Positions 1 through 10,316 of a DNA stretch of 64,000 bases are shown piece by piece. Under the pieces are notes generated by a model. The model was given only the letters and a program-made list of their open reading frames with translations, was not told the DNA's origin and ran no database searches. Both the position numbers and the translations under genes were made by a program. Within the stretch, counting starts at the first letter, position 1, and each line of letters opens with the position of its first letter. Source of the stretch: Crambe crambe (taxonomy: Eukaryota; Porifera; Demospongiae; Poecilosclerida; Crambeidae); assembly GCA_963924555.1 (NCBI GenBank), contig OZ004583.1:5923501-5987500 (forward strand), read 5' to 3'.

Positions 1-1599
1 TCCCTAAGATGTGTTCAATTTTGGAACGCATTAACCAATTCCTTGCTTGAGTTATGCAAGTAATTTCCTTCCTTATTGCATGGTGTCTGAAATGTGCTGT
101 GGGTCTTTGAGCGTGCATAACTCATGAATGTAGTCTTATTAGCCCAAACTTGGATATTGTCAATATGCAAACTGTTATGCTTCCCCTTGGGACCTGTCCT
201 GATTAGAGGGGTGACCTCATTTTGTGTAAGGGTGGTCTAATTTCCGTGGTCCAGATTAGAGGGAGTTCACTCATGCTACAAAAACCTTTGTAACATGAAC
301 ATGATCCAGTTTATTAGAGTATGAAAATACATGTACTTACGAAGACTCAGTCATGGCCAACACAATGTATGGGACTTCAGAATGTTACCTATCTACATCT
401 AAGCATACATAGCATAGAATTAGCCACCATTGTCTGTCTTTAAGTCATCGTTTTTGCTACATGAATATAATCTGATTACTGGGAGTGTGTCAAGCAAATG
501 CAAATATAAGCAGAACTCTACCATTTAAAAAGTTTAGTCACACACAGTCATAAGGTGGTCTGACATGACTACCTCATTTCCATACACTGAGAAGCTTATC
601 AATCCCACAGGTATGCAGTTGGTCAGATTGAAGTGGGTAGAACATGAAATCAGACTTTGCACATTAAAAGCCTATTATGCTATCCTCCAATGCTTTTCAA
701 ATCTCCCTGTTATGCTCCAGATTATGCTCCCACACTTCACATATCATACTTAATTTATAACACAATAACAAAATCACAATAAGAACAAAAAACATATTTA
801 GTGCCTCATTATATTGTAACATTGTTTCTATGGAATCCTCTAAAGGTCAAAGGTGCTTATTCAACCAACAAGTTGGACATCAGTATCACTCACATTACTA
901 GCTGATTTTCATGCACAAAAAACAACAACAACAACAACAACAAACAAATGAAACAACAAAACAAACAAACAAACAAACAAAAACACCCTATCATTCCAGC
1001 ATTATGCTTAATGCTTCAGCATACTTATTATGCTCTAAGTTATGCCGGCATATTGTGCAAAGTTCTAGCTACAGCTGCAGGATGTGGTTATAAAGGGTAT
1101 CACCTTGTCCACAAGGGACCTTATAGGGTGGTCTAATTTACCGTGGTCCAGATTAGAGGGAGTTCACTCATGCTACAAAAACATTCAGTTTATGAAGAGT
1201 ATGAAAATAAATGTACTTACAAAGACTCAGTCATGGCCAACACACAATGTATGGGACTTCAGAATGTTACCTTATCTACATCTAAGCATACATAGCATAA
1301 AATTAAGTCTTTGTAGTAGTGTATGCTCCAAGAACCTTTGCTACATGAATATGATCTGATTACTGGGAGTGTGCAAAGCAAATATAAGCAGAACTCTATC
1401 AAAGTTTAGCCACACACAGTCATAATATATGGGACTTAGGGAATTTCCCCACTTCCATATACATGGTCACACTGAGAAGCTTATCAATCCCACAAGTATG
1501 CAGGTCATATTGGTCAGATTGAAGTGGGTAGAACATGAAATCAGGGCTATAACTGCAGAGACCATATGGATGACCAGTGAAGTGGGGTGCGTGACCTAC
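1..1599. repeat. Dispersed ~480-bp repeat, two copies here
   Basis: No coding exon could be supported in this stretch. Two related copies of a repeat lie at about 175-660 and 1085-1560. Both share the block around GATTAGAGGGAGTTCACTCA, the string CATGGCCAACACA, and an end with GAGAAGCTTATCAATCCCAC followed by AAGTGGGTAGAACATGAAAT. A third copy is at 26,060-27,330, split by a 702-bp insertion, and a partial copy is at 23,440-23,760. The stretch is probably an intron of the minus-strand gene whose exons start at 1600. A CAA/AAAC-rich run at about 918-985 produces meaningless polyglutamine ORFs. Confidence 0.75.
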
Positions 1600-3391
1600 C
1601 TGAGGTGGGTGTGGTTGGTGTGAAGGATGCATGTGAGCCGTAGGAGGACATGGGTCTGGAAGGATAAAGAGTAGACAAAAGAGGTTGTCTCTATGATAAT
1701 AATAATAAAATTTGTGTCCCATTAAGCAAGAATTTCTCCAATTACTGTGGACTTTGACCTTACTAAGGCCCAGAGCCTCTTCTAATAAGGGAAAAAACAT
1801 TTAAAAAAAATGAAAGGTGATGTAGGGATGACAAAAAACAGTGTACAAAAAAATAAAGAAACAAGGGAAGAAATTGTGGAAAGAAAAAGGTTTGACTTAT
1901 TATCATCCCTACATCAAGCCTATGAATGGAATTATTGTAGCTAATTGACATCTACCAAAATAGCTACTGGCATCTGACTATAATATTGAAACCTCCCTAA
2001 TAGTAGAATATTAGAGGCTCTCCCCTCTTTCAGAGGTGAAATCTATTAGCAGTCACTCTTAGCATGCTTTAGGTTGTTGAGACTGTCCTTTCAGTACCCT
2101 TTATCAGAGGTTGAATTGTGAGCACCAAGTACATGCAGTGAAATGAGTAGCTACATTCAATTGTACCAGTGAATTAAATGAATCATGAATTATGCAATTG
2201 TCCATAGTTATGCAGCCTTTTTGGTAATGAAAACAATTTAGTGTAAAAATTGAATGAATCAATGGGAAGGTGGGATGACTGTACGTATACACTCCATGTA
2301 ATCAGAGCATAGATAAGACATTATTGTACAGGAAGAGAAGGTGGAGGAAGAGTAGAAGGTAGGGGAAGAGTATAATAGTCTAAGTAACTATAGCTAGCTA
2401 CGTACAATAATTCCATTCATAGGCTTGATGTAGGGATGATAATAAGTCAAACCTTTTTCTTTCCACAATTTCTTCCCTTGTTTCTTTATTTTTTTGTACA
2501 CTGTTTTTTGTCATCCCTACATCACCTTTCATTTTTTTCTTCTAATAAAGTAGTAAAAACCACACCAAATAGCTACACCCACCTGTTCATTTAAGTTTAA
2601 TAAGGTGGCAGTACAACTTATTTTTGGCACAGTAATAGAACAATCCCTACACTTTGTTTAGCTACATTTTGCTCAATCTTAGGCCAGGCAAAGTTGATTC
2701 CTTGTTCGTCATCAGACACTTTTTTTAAACCAAAATCTAACCCAATAAAGCCCTATTTTGTGGACATGGCTCCTTTAGTCAGAGAAGTGTTGAGGAATAC
2801 ATTTTTTTAGGTCTCACCTTCAAGCTTCAGTTGTTTAGTATGAGGTCCTTCAGTTTGATCAACCTCTAAATCAGGAAATGATAACAAATTGGTAACTAAC
2901 GGTAGATATGAAGCCCTTCTAGTCCACCACACAGGAAGAAAGGAAGTGATTATTGATACTTATAGCATTGTCAGTAGATTCACTGTATAGTTAACTAATA
3001 AAAGGGATGAGGCTATGTGATCTCTCTGACTATCCATCATAGCCTATGGAGTATTGTAGTCACAAACAACATTCCATAAACAGCTAATACCTTTATCAGC
3101 TGCTCTAGTCTTAGTCTTGGGTCCAGGGTTCACTTCCACGTCCCCAGAGAGTAACAGGATACCCATCAGGAACCAAGTTGGCCTGCCTTTTCCTCTGGAT
3201 CCTGATCTTTCTCCCACTACCCTCCTCCATAGTCTTGTCTTCCTAAAGTAGCCGTGCAAGAGGTGTTTGACAGCTACATCATAGCTTGTCTTGTTGTTGA
3301 CCTGCCACTCTCCCTTCCATTCATCATCACACCACTGTCGCAGCAGAGACACACAGAGACCAATCAAAGCAAAACGAAAGAAGCAAGACAT
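1600..3391 (-). CDS. Death/ROCO-type gene, copy 1 (5' end only), with 2A-like leader
   Basis: Three exons are visible: 3391-3091 (start Met, phase 0 to 1), 2865-2818 (phase 1-1) and 1655-1600 (phase 1 to 0). All have GT donors and AG acceptors and correspond exon by exon to the start of the large gene at 10,137-29,187. Exon 1 (100 codons) has a hydrophobic stretch running into the 2A-like motif DVEVNPGP at residues 84-91. Exon 2 is acidic and lysine-rich (ending KQLKLE). The third exon is proline- and histidine-rich (PPTAHMHPSHQPHPPQ). The counterpart of copy 2's third exon (27,709-27,801) is missing here, and a foldback element occupies that interval. Later exons must lie left of position 1. 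Whether the gene ends in death and ROC domains like copy 2 is inference from paralogy. Confidence 0.7.
1803..2540. mobile_element. Foldback element with ~140-bp inverted arms
   Basis: The segment 1803-1943 recurs almost perfectly as its reverse complement at 2404-2540. Both arms contain ATGAAAGGTGATGTAGGGAT, a run reading CAAGGGAAGAAATTGTGG and the end CATCAAGCCTATGAATGG. About 460 bp of unrelated sequence separates the arms. No ORF resembling a transposase is present, so this is a non-autonomous foldback or MITE-type element. It lies in an intron of gene copy 1, where copy 2 carries an extra proline-rich exon. Confidence 0.8.
3119..3142 (-). other. 2A-like ribosome-skipping motif (copy 1)
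   Basis: The eight codons read DVEVNPGP and fit the 2A consensus D-(V/I)-E-x-N-P-G-P. Hydrophobic residues precede it (FLMGILLLSG). In known 2A sequences the Gly-Pro peptide bond is not formed and translation resumes at Pro, which here would be residue 91. Activity is inferred from the match only. Confidence 0.75.
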
Positions 3392-3665
3392 GTCTACTTT
3401 TTAAATTGGGGTGGGGGCGTATACTTGCAGAAAGTGCGCACGCGCAGAACCTGCCAAAAATAGCGGGAATTTCAAAATATTCATCCTCTTGCTAGCTACG
3501 TAAGAAGTTAGCATAATTTTAGCGCAAGAGCTAATTCTTTATTGCTGCAAAAGCACTTGCACTCATAGCCCTAGTCCCCACAAAGTCTGTACTAACCTCT
3601 CTTCCTCAGAAAATATATTAAAACAATAGGAGAAATTTTTTTACGGCTACAATCCAGTCACCATC

Positions 3666-3696
<31 letters not shown>

Positions 3697-4907
3697 AGCT
3701 TCCCCCCAAAAAATTTCCATTGCTAATACTATTGTACATCTCCATTAACACCCCTGGACATGATGTGGCAATCACACACACCCATGCCAGTGGATTATTT
3801 TTCCCACACACAAGCGCGCGGATATTCTCCCCCCCCCCCCCCCCCCCCCCCCCCTATTAAAAATTCCTAGATAGAACCCTGATCGAATCACTTATTTCAC
3901 AAGCTCAAGAGCTAATTCTTACACTAATTAGGGTAGAAGGTCTCGAGCTGTAAAATAAAGCTTTAGCTAGCTCTATGACTGAACTTGAATTATAGAGGCT
4001 ATGAATGAGTTGGGGTAGCTATGGTTTGTTCCAGAAACAAGCCAAGGAAAGAAAATATTCTCACAAAGTGAATTTCAACCCAAGCAGTGATCAGTATATT
4101 CAAACTGCACTTAATTACAACTACTCACATCTGTCCACAGGTCCATAACTATTATCATGCAATATTACAATAACCAGCTAACTACTTTATTTCCACTAAC
4201 ATTACTTGCTCTGTAAAATCATTACCAAGGGAAGAAGACAAAGGAAAGTCTGAATCATGAGATCACCAGCCACTCTACAGCACCAAGGCCATGTTCAGGC
4301 AGATCATGCCTATTATTATAAATGAATTATTATATCCAGAAACTGTTGGGGTATCCAGAAACCCTTGGGTCCTTAGTACGTAGCATTCTGCTAAATGAAC
4401 ACAGACTCATTGATGAGTTCTTCCTGCCCAATTGCATCATCTCTGTGGAGAAATTTCTGTTTAATTTAACTACTAACGTTAGGATGAGTCATGTGAACAT
4501 TAACTTTGCCCCAAAATAGTTAGTGTTTTGTTTTCATAATAGTACCAAAATAGCTCCATTAGCTTTTGAGTGAAGCAGTTTCAATAATAACTGTATCTGC
4601 TGCACTCACATACTCTTGGGAACAGAAAGAGTGTCCTGTGTGTGCCACAGAGAGAATTAATGTCCTCATAGCCACTTCGTAGTGAATGCTTGAGAGAAAG
4701 AAGTGTATGTAGATTGTCATGCTTTATAATATTCACGATAGGGTGAAGGCACATCCTTTAAAGCTTTGTGTAGCCAATGGCCAACTTTTTTTGTGAAATT
4801 GACACCAAGTTCACCAAATTACGTAGCCTGATGTATGTACCTTTGCTACGTACCTTGGCTACTAGAGAGCAGTGGACTTTACACTATTTATTTCTCTTTT
4901 CATGCAG
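3392..4907. other. Intergenic stretch with homopolymer runs
   Basis: No exon could be supported. Upstream of the copy 1 start codon, an NRF-1-like palindrome TGCGCACGCGCA lies at about 3435-3446. A run of G occupies about 3671-3697 and a run of C about 3831-3854. Such tracts are often miscounted in assemblies. No Rab P-loop exon (GDSGVGK type) was found here although it would be expected upstream of 4908. Confidence 0.5.
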
Positions 4908-6565
4908 TTGCAAATCTGGGACACAGCAGGTCAAGAAAGGTTCCGGACCATCACACAGAGTTACTACAGAGGAGCTCACGGGGTCATCATCACATACGAC
5001 ATCACCAATGCAGACACATTCAGTCACGTCCCACAGTGGGTGGAAGATGTTAAGAGATATGCTGGTAACTCAATAATATTATTTGGATGTGCATGCATAG
5101 TTATGTGGGTTTAATTATTCATTGCCTCCCTTATCCCATTCTCAACTTGGGAGTCACACCCACAAAAGTCAATTTTGCCTGGCCTTATAACACTCTCTTT
5201 AATTGGTAGATCCAAGATTTTTGATGAGGGGGTAGTTACACATGACAGGTATGGGGTGGAGGAGAGGAACTACATGGCAGAAGGAACAAAGCAAAATTCA
5301 CTAGTTTCAAGGTCATGATTATAGCAATCATCCCCCTATGGATCCACCCCTGATTTATGTTACGTAACTACTGAGATAGAGGATTATATTGTGTTCCATG
5401 GCAATCATGTAAGCGATGCTGGCTGACTGATGCCATCAGCTTGTGTGCTAAGCTGCAATGATTAAAGTGCATAAGTGCATATAATGTGCAAGAGGTGATG
5501 CTGTTGCCATCAGCTTGTGTGCTAAGTAGCTGCAATGTTACAAAAGATAAATAATTATTTTCATCAGGGCTTAAAGCGTGAGAAGGATTTAAAAGTTCAA
5601 AGGTTAACATTGACAGCTAGTGGCTAGATGGGAAGGCAGAGCATTGTGGACCCCATAGTTCCCTCTTTAACTCCATCTTTGCTATGCTTGAGGGGAATAG
5701 ATGAATGGGATCACCACAAGTAATTACTCCTGATGGATACTGTTATAGGGCTGCCCAACCAATACAAGCAGCTGTAAATGCCTCCTAAAATTAATTATTG
5801 CAAAGTTACGTGAAATCTTTGAATGAAGGATACCATTTCTTCCTTGGACCAGCATGATGGAGATGTCTCCCTTATCCTACCTGTTGTGTAGATCCTTCTG
5901 CCAGTAGTATAAATTACAAAGCTACGGATTATCTTGATGATGACTCAGTCTAAACTTCCATTGTTAGCAAAATTATCATGACATAAAAATTTTTTTGGGA
6001 AGTATAATAGGAATTATAAGAGTAAAATGTGCTCAAGGCTAGTGCTAAGGGCATGTGCATTAATTATGTAGCTCCAGCACCTCTGAGGTGAATGCAGTAA
6101 GTGTAATATAAACCATTATCAATTCCTTTTGACCACAAAAGTTTGTGCAACTGTCTGCAACAATGACATGCTATTAGAGTAAATAGACAGAATGTAAGTA
6201 AGTAGCCTGAGTCTGTGCTTCCCAACTTTACACCATCTTTCTGAGGTTCCATTGCATTTATTATTATGTTGGTAGGTTCAAATGCCATAACGCTTCTGGT
6301 GGGCACAAAGGTGGACATTGCCAATAGCAATCCAACAAGAAGACAAGTGAAGTCGGAAGAAGCAAGGAGCCTTGCTGACTTGAAACACATGATCGGTGCC
6401 ATTGAGACATCTGCTAAAGAGGACACCAACATCACTAGAACTTTCCTCAACTTGGCCCTCAAGTTGAGAGAAAAGAACGAAAGACTGAGCAGCATTGGGG
6501 AGTCTGAAAAATCCATTAAACTGAGTACAGTCAATGTTAAAGAAGAAAAAAGATGTCCTTGTTAA
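4908..6565 (+). CDS. Rab family small GTPase (3' exons; P-loop exon not found)
   Basis: Two exons join in phase: 4908-5064 and 6276-6565, with the split Gly codon G|GT across the intron. The first encodes the switch II and G3 region ([20 protein letters not shown], then [13 protein letters not shown]). The second encodes the G4 region GTKVD, the G5 motif ETSAK and a C-terminal CPC, a typical Rab double-geranylgeranylation signal. The ETSAK context resembles the Rab19/Rab43/Rab30 group, a membrane-traffic regulator; the subgroup call is by eye. The usual NKxD is TKVD here. The acceptor at 4908 is a normal splice site, so at least one N-terminal exon with the P-loop must exist. None was recognised between 3392 and 4907, so the gene may start further away or be 5'-truncated. 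Confidence 0.8.
5065..6275 (+). other. Rab intron with degenerate repeats
   Basis: This 1.2 kb intron holds no supportable exon. At about 5210-5355 there are degenerate ends of the form GTAGATCCAAGATTTTTGAT and TATGGATCCACCCCTGA, which look like a decayed relative of the hAT-type miniature element at 50,128. Around 5405-5530 a short direct repeat (GCCATCAGCTTGTGTGCTAA) occurs twice. Confidence 0.5.
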
Positions 6566-6708
6566 GGTGATTTTTTATTTTTTTAATCTAGCTAGCTAGC
6601 TAGCTAGAATAATGATATCAATTTTATGACAAAATATTATAGACTTTTTATCATTGTAAAAGTATGTGCGCATGCGTCAATATTCGAAGCAAACTTGCTT
6701 GGCGCAAG

Positions 6709-7230
6709 ATGATGAAGGCGTGTTTACTGTTAGCTGTTCTTATACCAGTCGTGGTCTGTTTAGATGGCCCTTGCAACTCCTATGACAGAGAGAAACTCAA
6801 CGAAGGCTATTACAAGTGCGTCTACAAGGACCCCGTTGGCATACCCACCGTTGGCGTGGGCTTCAACCTGAATAAGTTCGGTGCCAGGGAAGAAATAGAA
6901 GCCGTGGGAGCAAACTACGGTAAAGTCTTGAACGGAACGGAATGTCTGAGCGACTCTCAGATAAGAGAGCTATTCGATAAGGATATGAACTCTGCCGTGT
7001 CTTGCGTGGAATCGTGGATTAGTAATTGGTCCTCCATCGGCACGTCACGGCAATCTGCTCTGGCCGACATGTCTTTTAATTTAGGGTGTGCTGGTATTAG
7101 GGCATTTGTCTCGATGAAGAGCTCCATAGAGAGCGGAAATTATGAAGCAGCTGCTGAGGATATGCAGAAGTCTTTATGGTGTAGGCAAGTTGGAGGGAGG
7201 TGCGATCGTGATGTTGACTGCATGAAATAA
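6709..7230 (+). CDS. Secreted phage-type (GH24, T4-like) lysozyme
   Basis: An intronless ORF of 173 codons, counted from the Met at 6709. An in-frame Met at 6664 would put a charged stretch before the signal peptide, so 6709 is preferred. Residues 1-17 form a hydrophobic signal peptide (KACLLLAVLIPVVVC). The catalytic signature follows: Glu32 in NEGYY, Asp41 in YKDPVG and Thr47 in PTVGVGF. The spacings E-9-D and D-6-T are the same as E11, D20 and T26 of T4 lysozyme. The predicted role is hydrolysis of bacterial peptidoglycan outside the cell, in defence or digestion. Several cysteines suggest an oxidised secreted fold. The lack of introns among intron-rich neighbours, and the phage/bacterial family, suggest an origin by transfer, but an intronless animal gene is not proof. 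An NRF-1-like GCGCATGCG sits about 35 bp upstream. It starts 143 bp after the Rab stop. Confidence 0.88.
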   Translation: MMKACLLLAVLIPVVVCLDGPCNSYDREKLNEGYYKCVYKDPVGIPTVGVGFNLNKFGAREEIEAVGANYGKVLNGTECLSDSQIRELFDKDMNSAVSCVESWISNWSSIGTSRQSALADMSFNLGCAGIRAFVSMKSSIESGNYEAAAEDMQKSLWCRQVGGRCDRDVDCMK

Positions 7231-7789
7231 GCTGTTACAGAAAGAAAAACAAAAAAGGAACAACGTGCTATTGTTAGCTAATGCTTTAGTGAACTGTAGC
7301 TATAATTCATAGCTATATACCTCCCATACTGCTTTTATTTTTAAAAAACCAACATTTATAGCTATGAATAGAATGACCTTTTTGCATGATAGCTGATATT
7401 CATAGCTTATGTGGTCTATAAAGAATCTGATAAGTGTATGAAGGTCAGGGAGCTTAGTAGTAGTCTAGATTCACCCATAATACGTCTTGGTTTAGCTATT
7501 ACTGTGAAATCCTTCATCGTAATGATGAGTGGCCTGCTACCTTGCCTATTGTGCCCCACTCTCAGTCCCGACTGCATCACTATTATAGGAAACCCCTGAA
7601 TAGGAACACGTACCCTCAAACTTCATTCTCCAATGGTGGCCACTAGAGAGGTTCCTCTGTATTATACCTCATCATGGAGTTAGGATGGTATGTAGTTAGA
7701 ACATTAACAATGCATAATAACATAAGTTCATTTACATAAGTGGTCCAACGAAAAATAGACTATTAAGTATTAACTAATAGCTAATGCTT
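7231..7789. other. Intergenic, convergent 3' ends
   Basis: The lysozyme (plus) and lectin (minus) genes converge here. No exon or RNA gene could be supported. Confidence 0.5.
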
Positions 7790-8812
7790 TCATTCACAAT
7801 ACAATACTTGAAATCCTTCTAAAACATCAGAAGCAGCCCCAGCAAGACCGATCATATTCTTGTGAGCACGACCTAGGATAAATGAAAAAGAATCACTACC
7901 AGTTGTGCCATAAGGTCCATAATAACTAGTCTTCCTCTTTTCACTGATTGTGATGAATGTGAGCTGGACGACCACATGCAAGGGACTGTCATCAACTTTT
8001 CCTTTGAAGCCGATTAAATGTTCATCAGATGCAAATTTCAATACAGTCAAGTTTCCCCCCTTGCCTCCATGTCTATCCCCTTTCTGTATCCCACCACCTA
8101 ATAGCTGGTATTCAGCTTGAATCGAATTTATCTGGGATCCGTGTTGTATGAATAGTTTGCTGATTTTAACAACTGGTGGAAAACATCCATCAGGATCATC
8201 AGAAAAACCAGATGATGCGTTTGAATAGCCAAAGTATGGGCTTTTTTCTACTGGTGCCATGATATAGACACCAAGGCTGCTCAGAACATACTTTCCTGCT
8301 GATCCATGAAATCCTACGATATTTCCTTCAAATATGTAACTTTGTGTAGCATTCAACTTTGGTGTTCCATATGGACCGTAAACATTTATTGAGCGACTCA
8401 GTGGCATATAAGTAGTTATTGTCATTTCATTGACATATTCTCCATTAGTCTTGCCTTCTATCTTTTCAACATATTCATCAGCAGCTAGGGTGATAGTGTC
8501 TGGAGTGAATATACCGTCTCCATGAATGGGTGCTTTGTAGAAGGAACCATTTGACAGTAAGTACGTGACTTGAAGATAATCTACTTGATAAAGGGAGCCA
8601 ATATCAATAGAATGGATCTTGAGTATGGAAGCATTAGCGATGCTCTTTATATCATCAAACACAGTTCCATCTTGTCCTCCATGACTAGGCAGCCTCAAAA
8701 TTTGACGTGTGTTTGGAAAATTATCATCATAAGGAAGTATCTGAGATTTCACTGGTACAACTACTAGATTAATACTTACAGTAACAGCAATCACCATAGA
8801 ATAATACCACAT
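7790..8812 (-). CDS. Secreted protein with two jacalin-like lectin domains
   Basis: A single-exon ORF of 340 codons. Residues 1-23 form a hydrophobic signal peptide ending near VKSQ. The first jacalin-like repeat covers about residues 40-185, with the typical opening SHGGQDGTVFDDI, an alternation such as SLYQVDYLQVTYLLSNGS, and the closing YIFEGNIVGFHGSAGKYVLS. The second covers about 205-338, with HGSQINSIQAEYQLL, HGGKGGN, EHLIGFKGKVD, YYGPYGT and MIGLAGAASDVLEGFQVLYC. These are the G-rich and GxxG patterns of beta-prism (jacalin) lectins, which bind carbohydrates. It has no transmembrane segment after the signal peptide and several N-glycosylation sites (NAS, NGS, NAT, NLT), so secretion is likely. 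A role in recognising microbes or self glycans is inference. Two NRF-1-like GCATGCGCG motifs lie 70-110 bp upstream. Confidence 0.85.
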   Translation of the reverse strand: MWYYSMVIAVTVSINLVVVPVKSQILPYDDNFPNTRQILRLPSHGGQDGTVFDDIKSIANASILKIHSIDIGSLYQVDYLQVTYLLSNGSFYKAPIHGDGIFTPDTITLAADEYVEKIEGKTNGEYVNEMTITTYMPLSRSINVYGPYGTPKLNATQSYIFEGNIVGFHGSAGKYVLSSLGVYIMAPVEKSPYFGYSNASSGFSDDPDGCFPPVVKISKLFIQHGSQINSIQAEYQLLGGGIQKGDRHGGKGGNLTVLKFASDEHLIGFKGKVDDSPLHVVVQLTFITISEKRKTSYYGPYGTTGSDSFSFILGRAHKNMIGLAGAASDVLEGFQVLYCE

Positions 8813-10136
8813 AATGTGTTCATTTGAGAATTATTACTTAATCATAATTATTATTGTCATGTGATAATGTTATGTGATTACGCATGCGCGTATATATATA
8901 TATATACAACTGAGCATGCGCGTATGTAGCTTAATTGAGCATTGCATCTGCAAGTAGCCATATCGTTTATTGAACAGTAGAAAGGAACAGTGGAAATCAA
9001 ATTCTGTAAACATATATCATAGTCTTCAGTCAACATCACATCTCATTCAAATTCTCTGCAGCAACAAGACTGCAGCCTAGCTAAACACTTACTTTCTTTT
9101 GAGGATTGGAATCAGTTCTAAGTTTCTGCTACATGGCTTGTGGTAAATAAATACAAGCCCTTACAATGTTAAGTGTATGCTTGTAAATGTAACTTTTAGC
9201 TATTACTAGTTCTTTCTGTGGCAAGTAGCTATACCAGTAAAGGACATCTATCAACAGACTCTCGAGCTGTGGGTGCTAAACTTTGGAAATGGAGTATAAA
9301 TTATAAGCAGAAATGGTCACATCCTGGAGAATGATAACAAGGTCTGGAATAGACATGCATGGCCTTCACATTCCGAGTCCATGCTGCCTCTGATGTACTC
9401 TCCACTCCACTGAACCTGAAACGCTGGTGCTATACCAGGTTGATGCCAGATGTGAGCTTTGTAGCTCAACCCCAATGGCTGTCCCCAGGCCCATTTTACC
9501 TGGAGACATAACAGTGTCTTCCTGAAGCTGGTGTCCTCCTTTAAACTACTTCTTCCACCAGAAGGGAAGACCTACCGGGTGTAAGAGTTTCAGAAAACCA
9601 CCCCCTCGCCACCGTACCTCCTGATATTCTCGTAACATCAGCACGTTCTGACATTGTGATCATTCAGATAAAGACACCTTCCTCATTGAACTTACCGTCC
9701 CTTATAATTCACCAGACTCCATCAAGAAGGCTGGCCGAATAGCAATTTCTGCATCCCACTCAATCTTTATGGCCCATAGAGACTCATTTTGGAACACTGA
9801 ACGCAATCTTCTCATTATGACTCAACATTCACTTTTGTTTTTTATCTCACTTTAGCTACATGTTTGTTTTGTTTAGTTTTTTAATGTTTTCCCTTCTAAC
9901 CTTACTTTGTAGCCTTGAGGCCTAGGGTAGCTTTTATTTTACACACTTTTGCTATCTTAATTCCAGTATTCCATCCCATTCTGCCATTCCATTCACAAAT
10001 AGACGAGACACCAATGCAGCTACAAGCTAGCTGGACTTCATTCTTTTTCATCATGGCATTCAAGGTGAATAAAGATAATCACTGCTTCTAGCTATTGAAT
10101 AGAATTGTAATAGTTATAGAGTTAACTAATATATAG
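8813..10136. other. Intergenic, with promoter-like motifs at the left edge
   Basis: The NRF-1-like strings CGCATGCGCG (8881-8890) and GCATGCGCG (about 8914-8922) flank a short TA repeat upstream of the lectin gene. The rest has no supportable gene apart from a retroelement-like fragment at about 9540-9750. Confidence 0.5.
9540..9750 (+). pseudogene. Possible decayed non-LTR retroelement fragment
   Basis: Two overlapping frames read SARSDIVIIQIK and then FLIELTVPYNSPDSIKKAGR. This looks like the short C-terminal domain (R-x-DIV...ELTVPY) found after reverse transcriptase in some animal retroelements. The frames are shifted relative to each other and stops surround them, so it is non-functional. 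The call is from pattern memory and is tentative. Confidence 0.35.
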
Positions 10137-10316
10137 CTAGTCCAACTTTGTGATTTTAGCTGGAGGTGGCTGATCAGACTCTGCATCCTTATCATGCTAT
10201 AATAAGAAAGGGGAAGCTCAATGGAGTTGAAATCATAGCTCATTCTAGAATAATACAAACCTGAATATGTTGAACAGGAAGTGCAGACTGATCAGCAGAA
10301 CTGTTGCCTTGCAGTG
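10137..10316 (-). other. Last two exons of the large ROCO/death gene
   Basis: Exon 10316-10261 (phase 1 to 0) reads SLQGNSSADQSALPVQHIQ. It is followed after a 64-bp intron by 10196-10137, which reads HDKDAESDQPPPAKITKLD and then TAG. Acceptors TTATTCCAG and CTTATTATAG and donor CAG|GTTTGT support them. The proline-rich end matches in character the last exon of copy 3 (ends PPPPNH). Confidence 0.7.

Noticed and set aside
911-1136. Two overlapping plus-strand ORFs with polyglutamine or lysine runs
   Set aside because: They come from a CAA/AAAC-rich low-complexity run inside a dispersed repeat, with no splice support.
3671-3854. Long poly-G and poly-C tracts as possible structural or regulatory elements
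   Set aside because: Homopolymer lengths are unreliable in assemblies and similar tracts occur at 31,045, 42,211, 42,376 and 49,997 without a common context.
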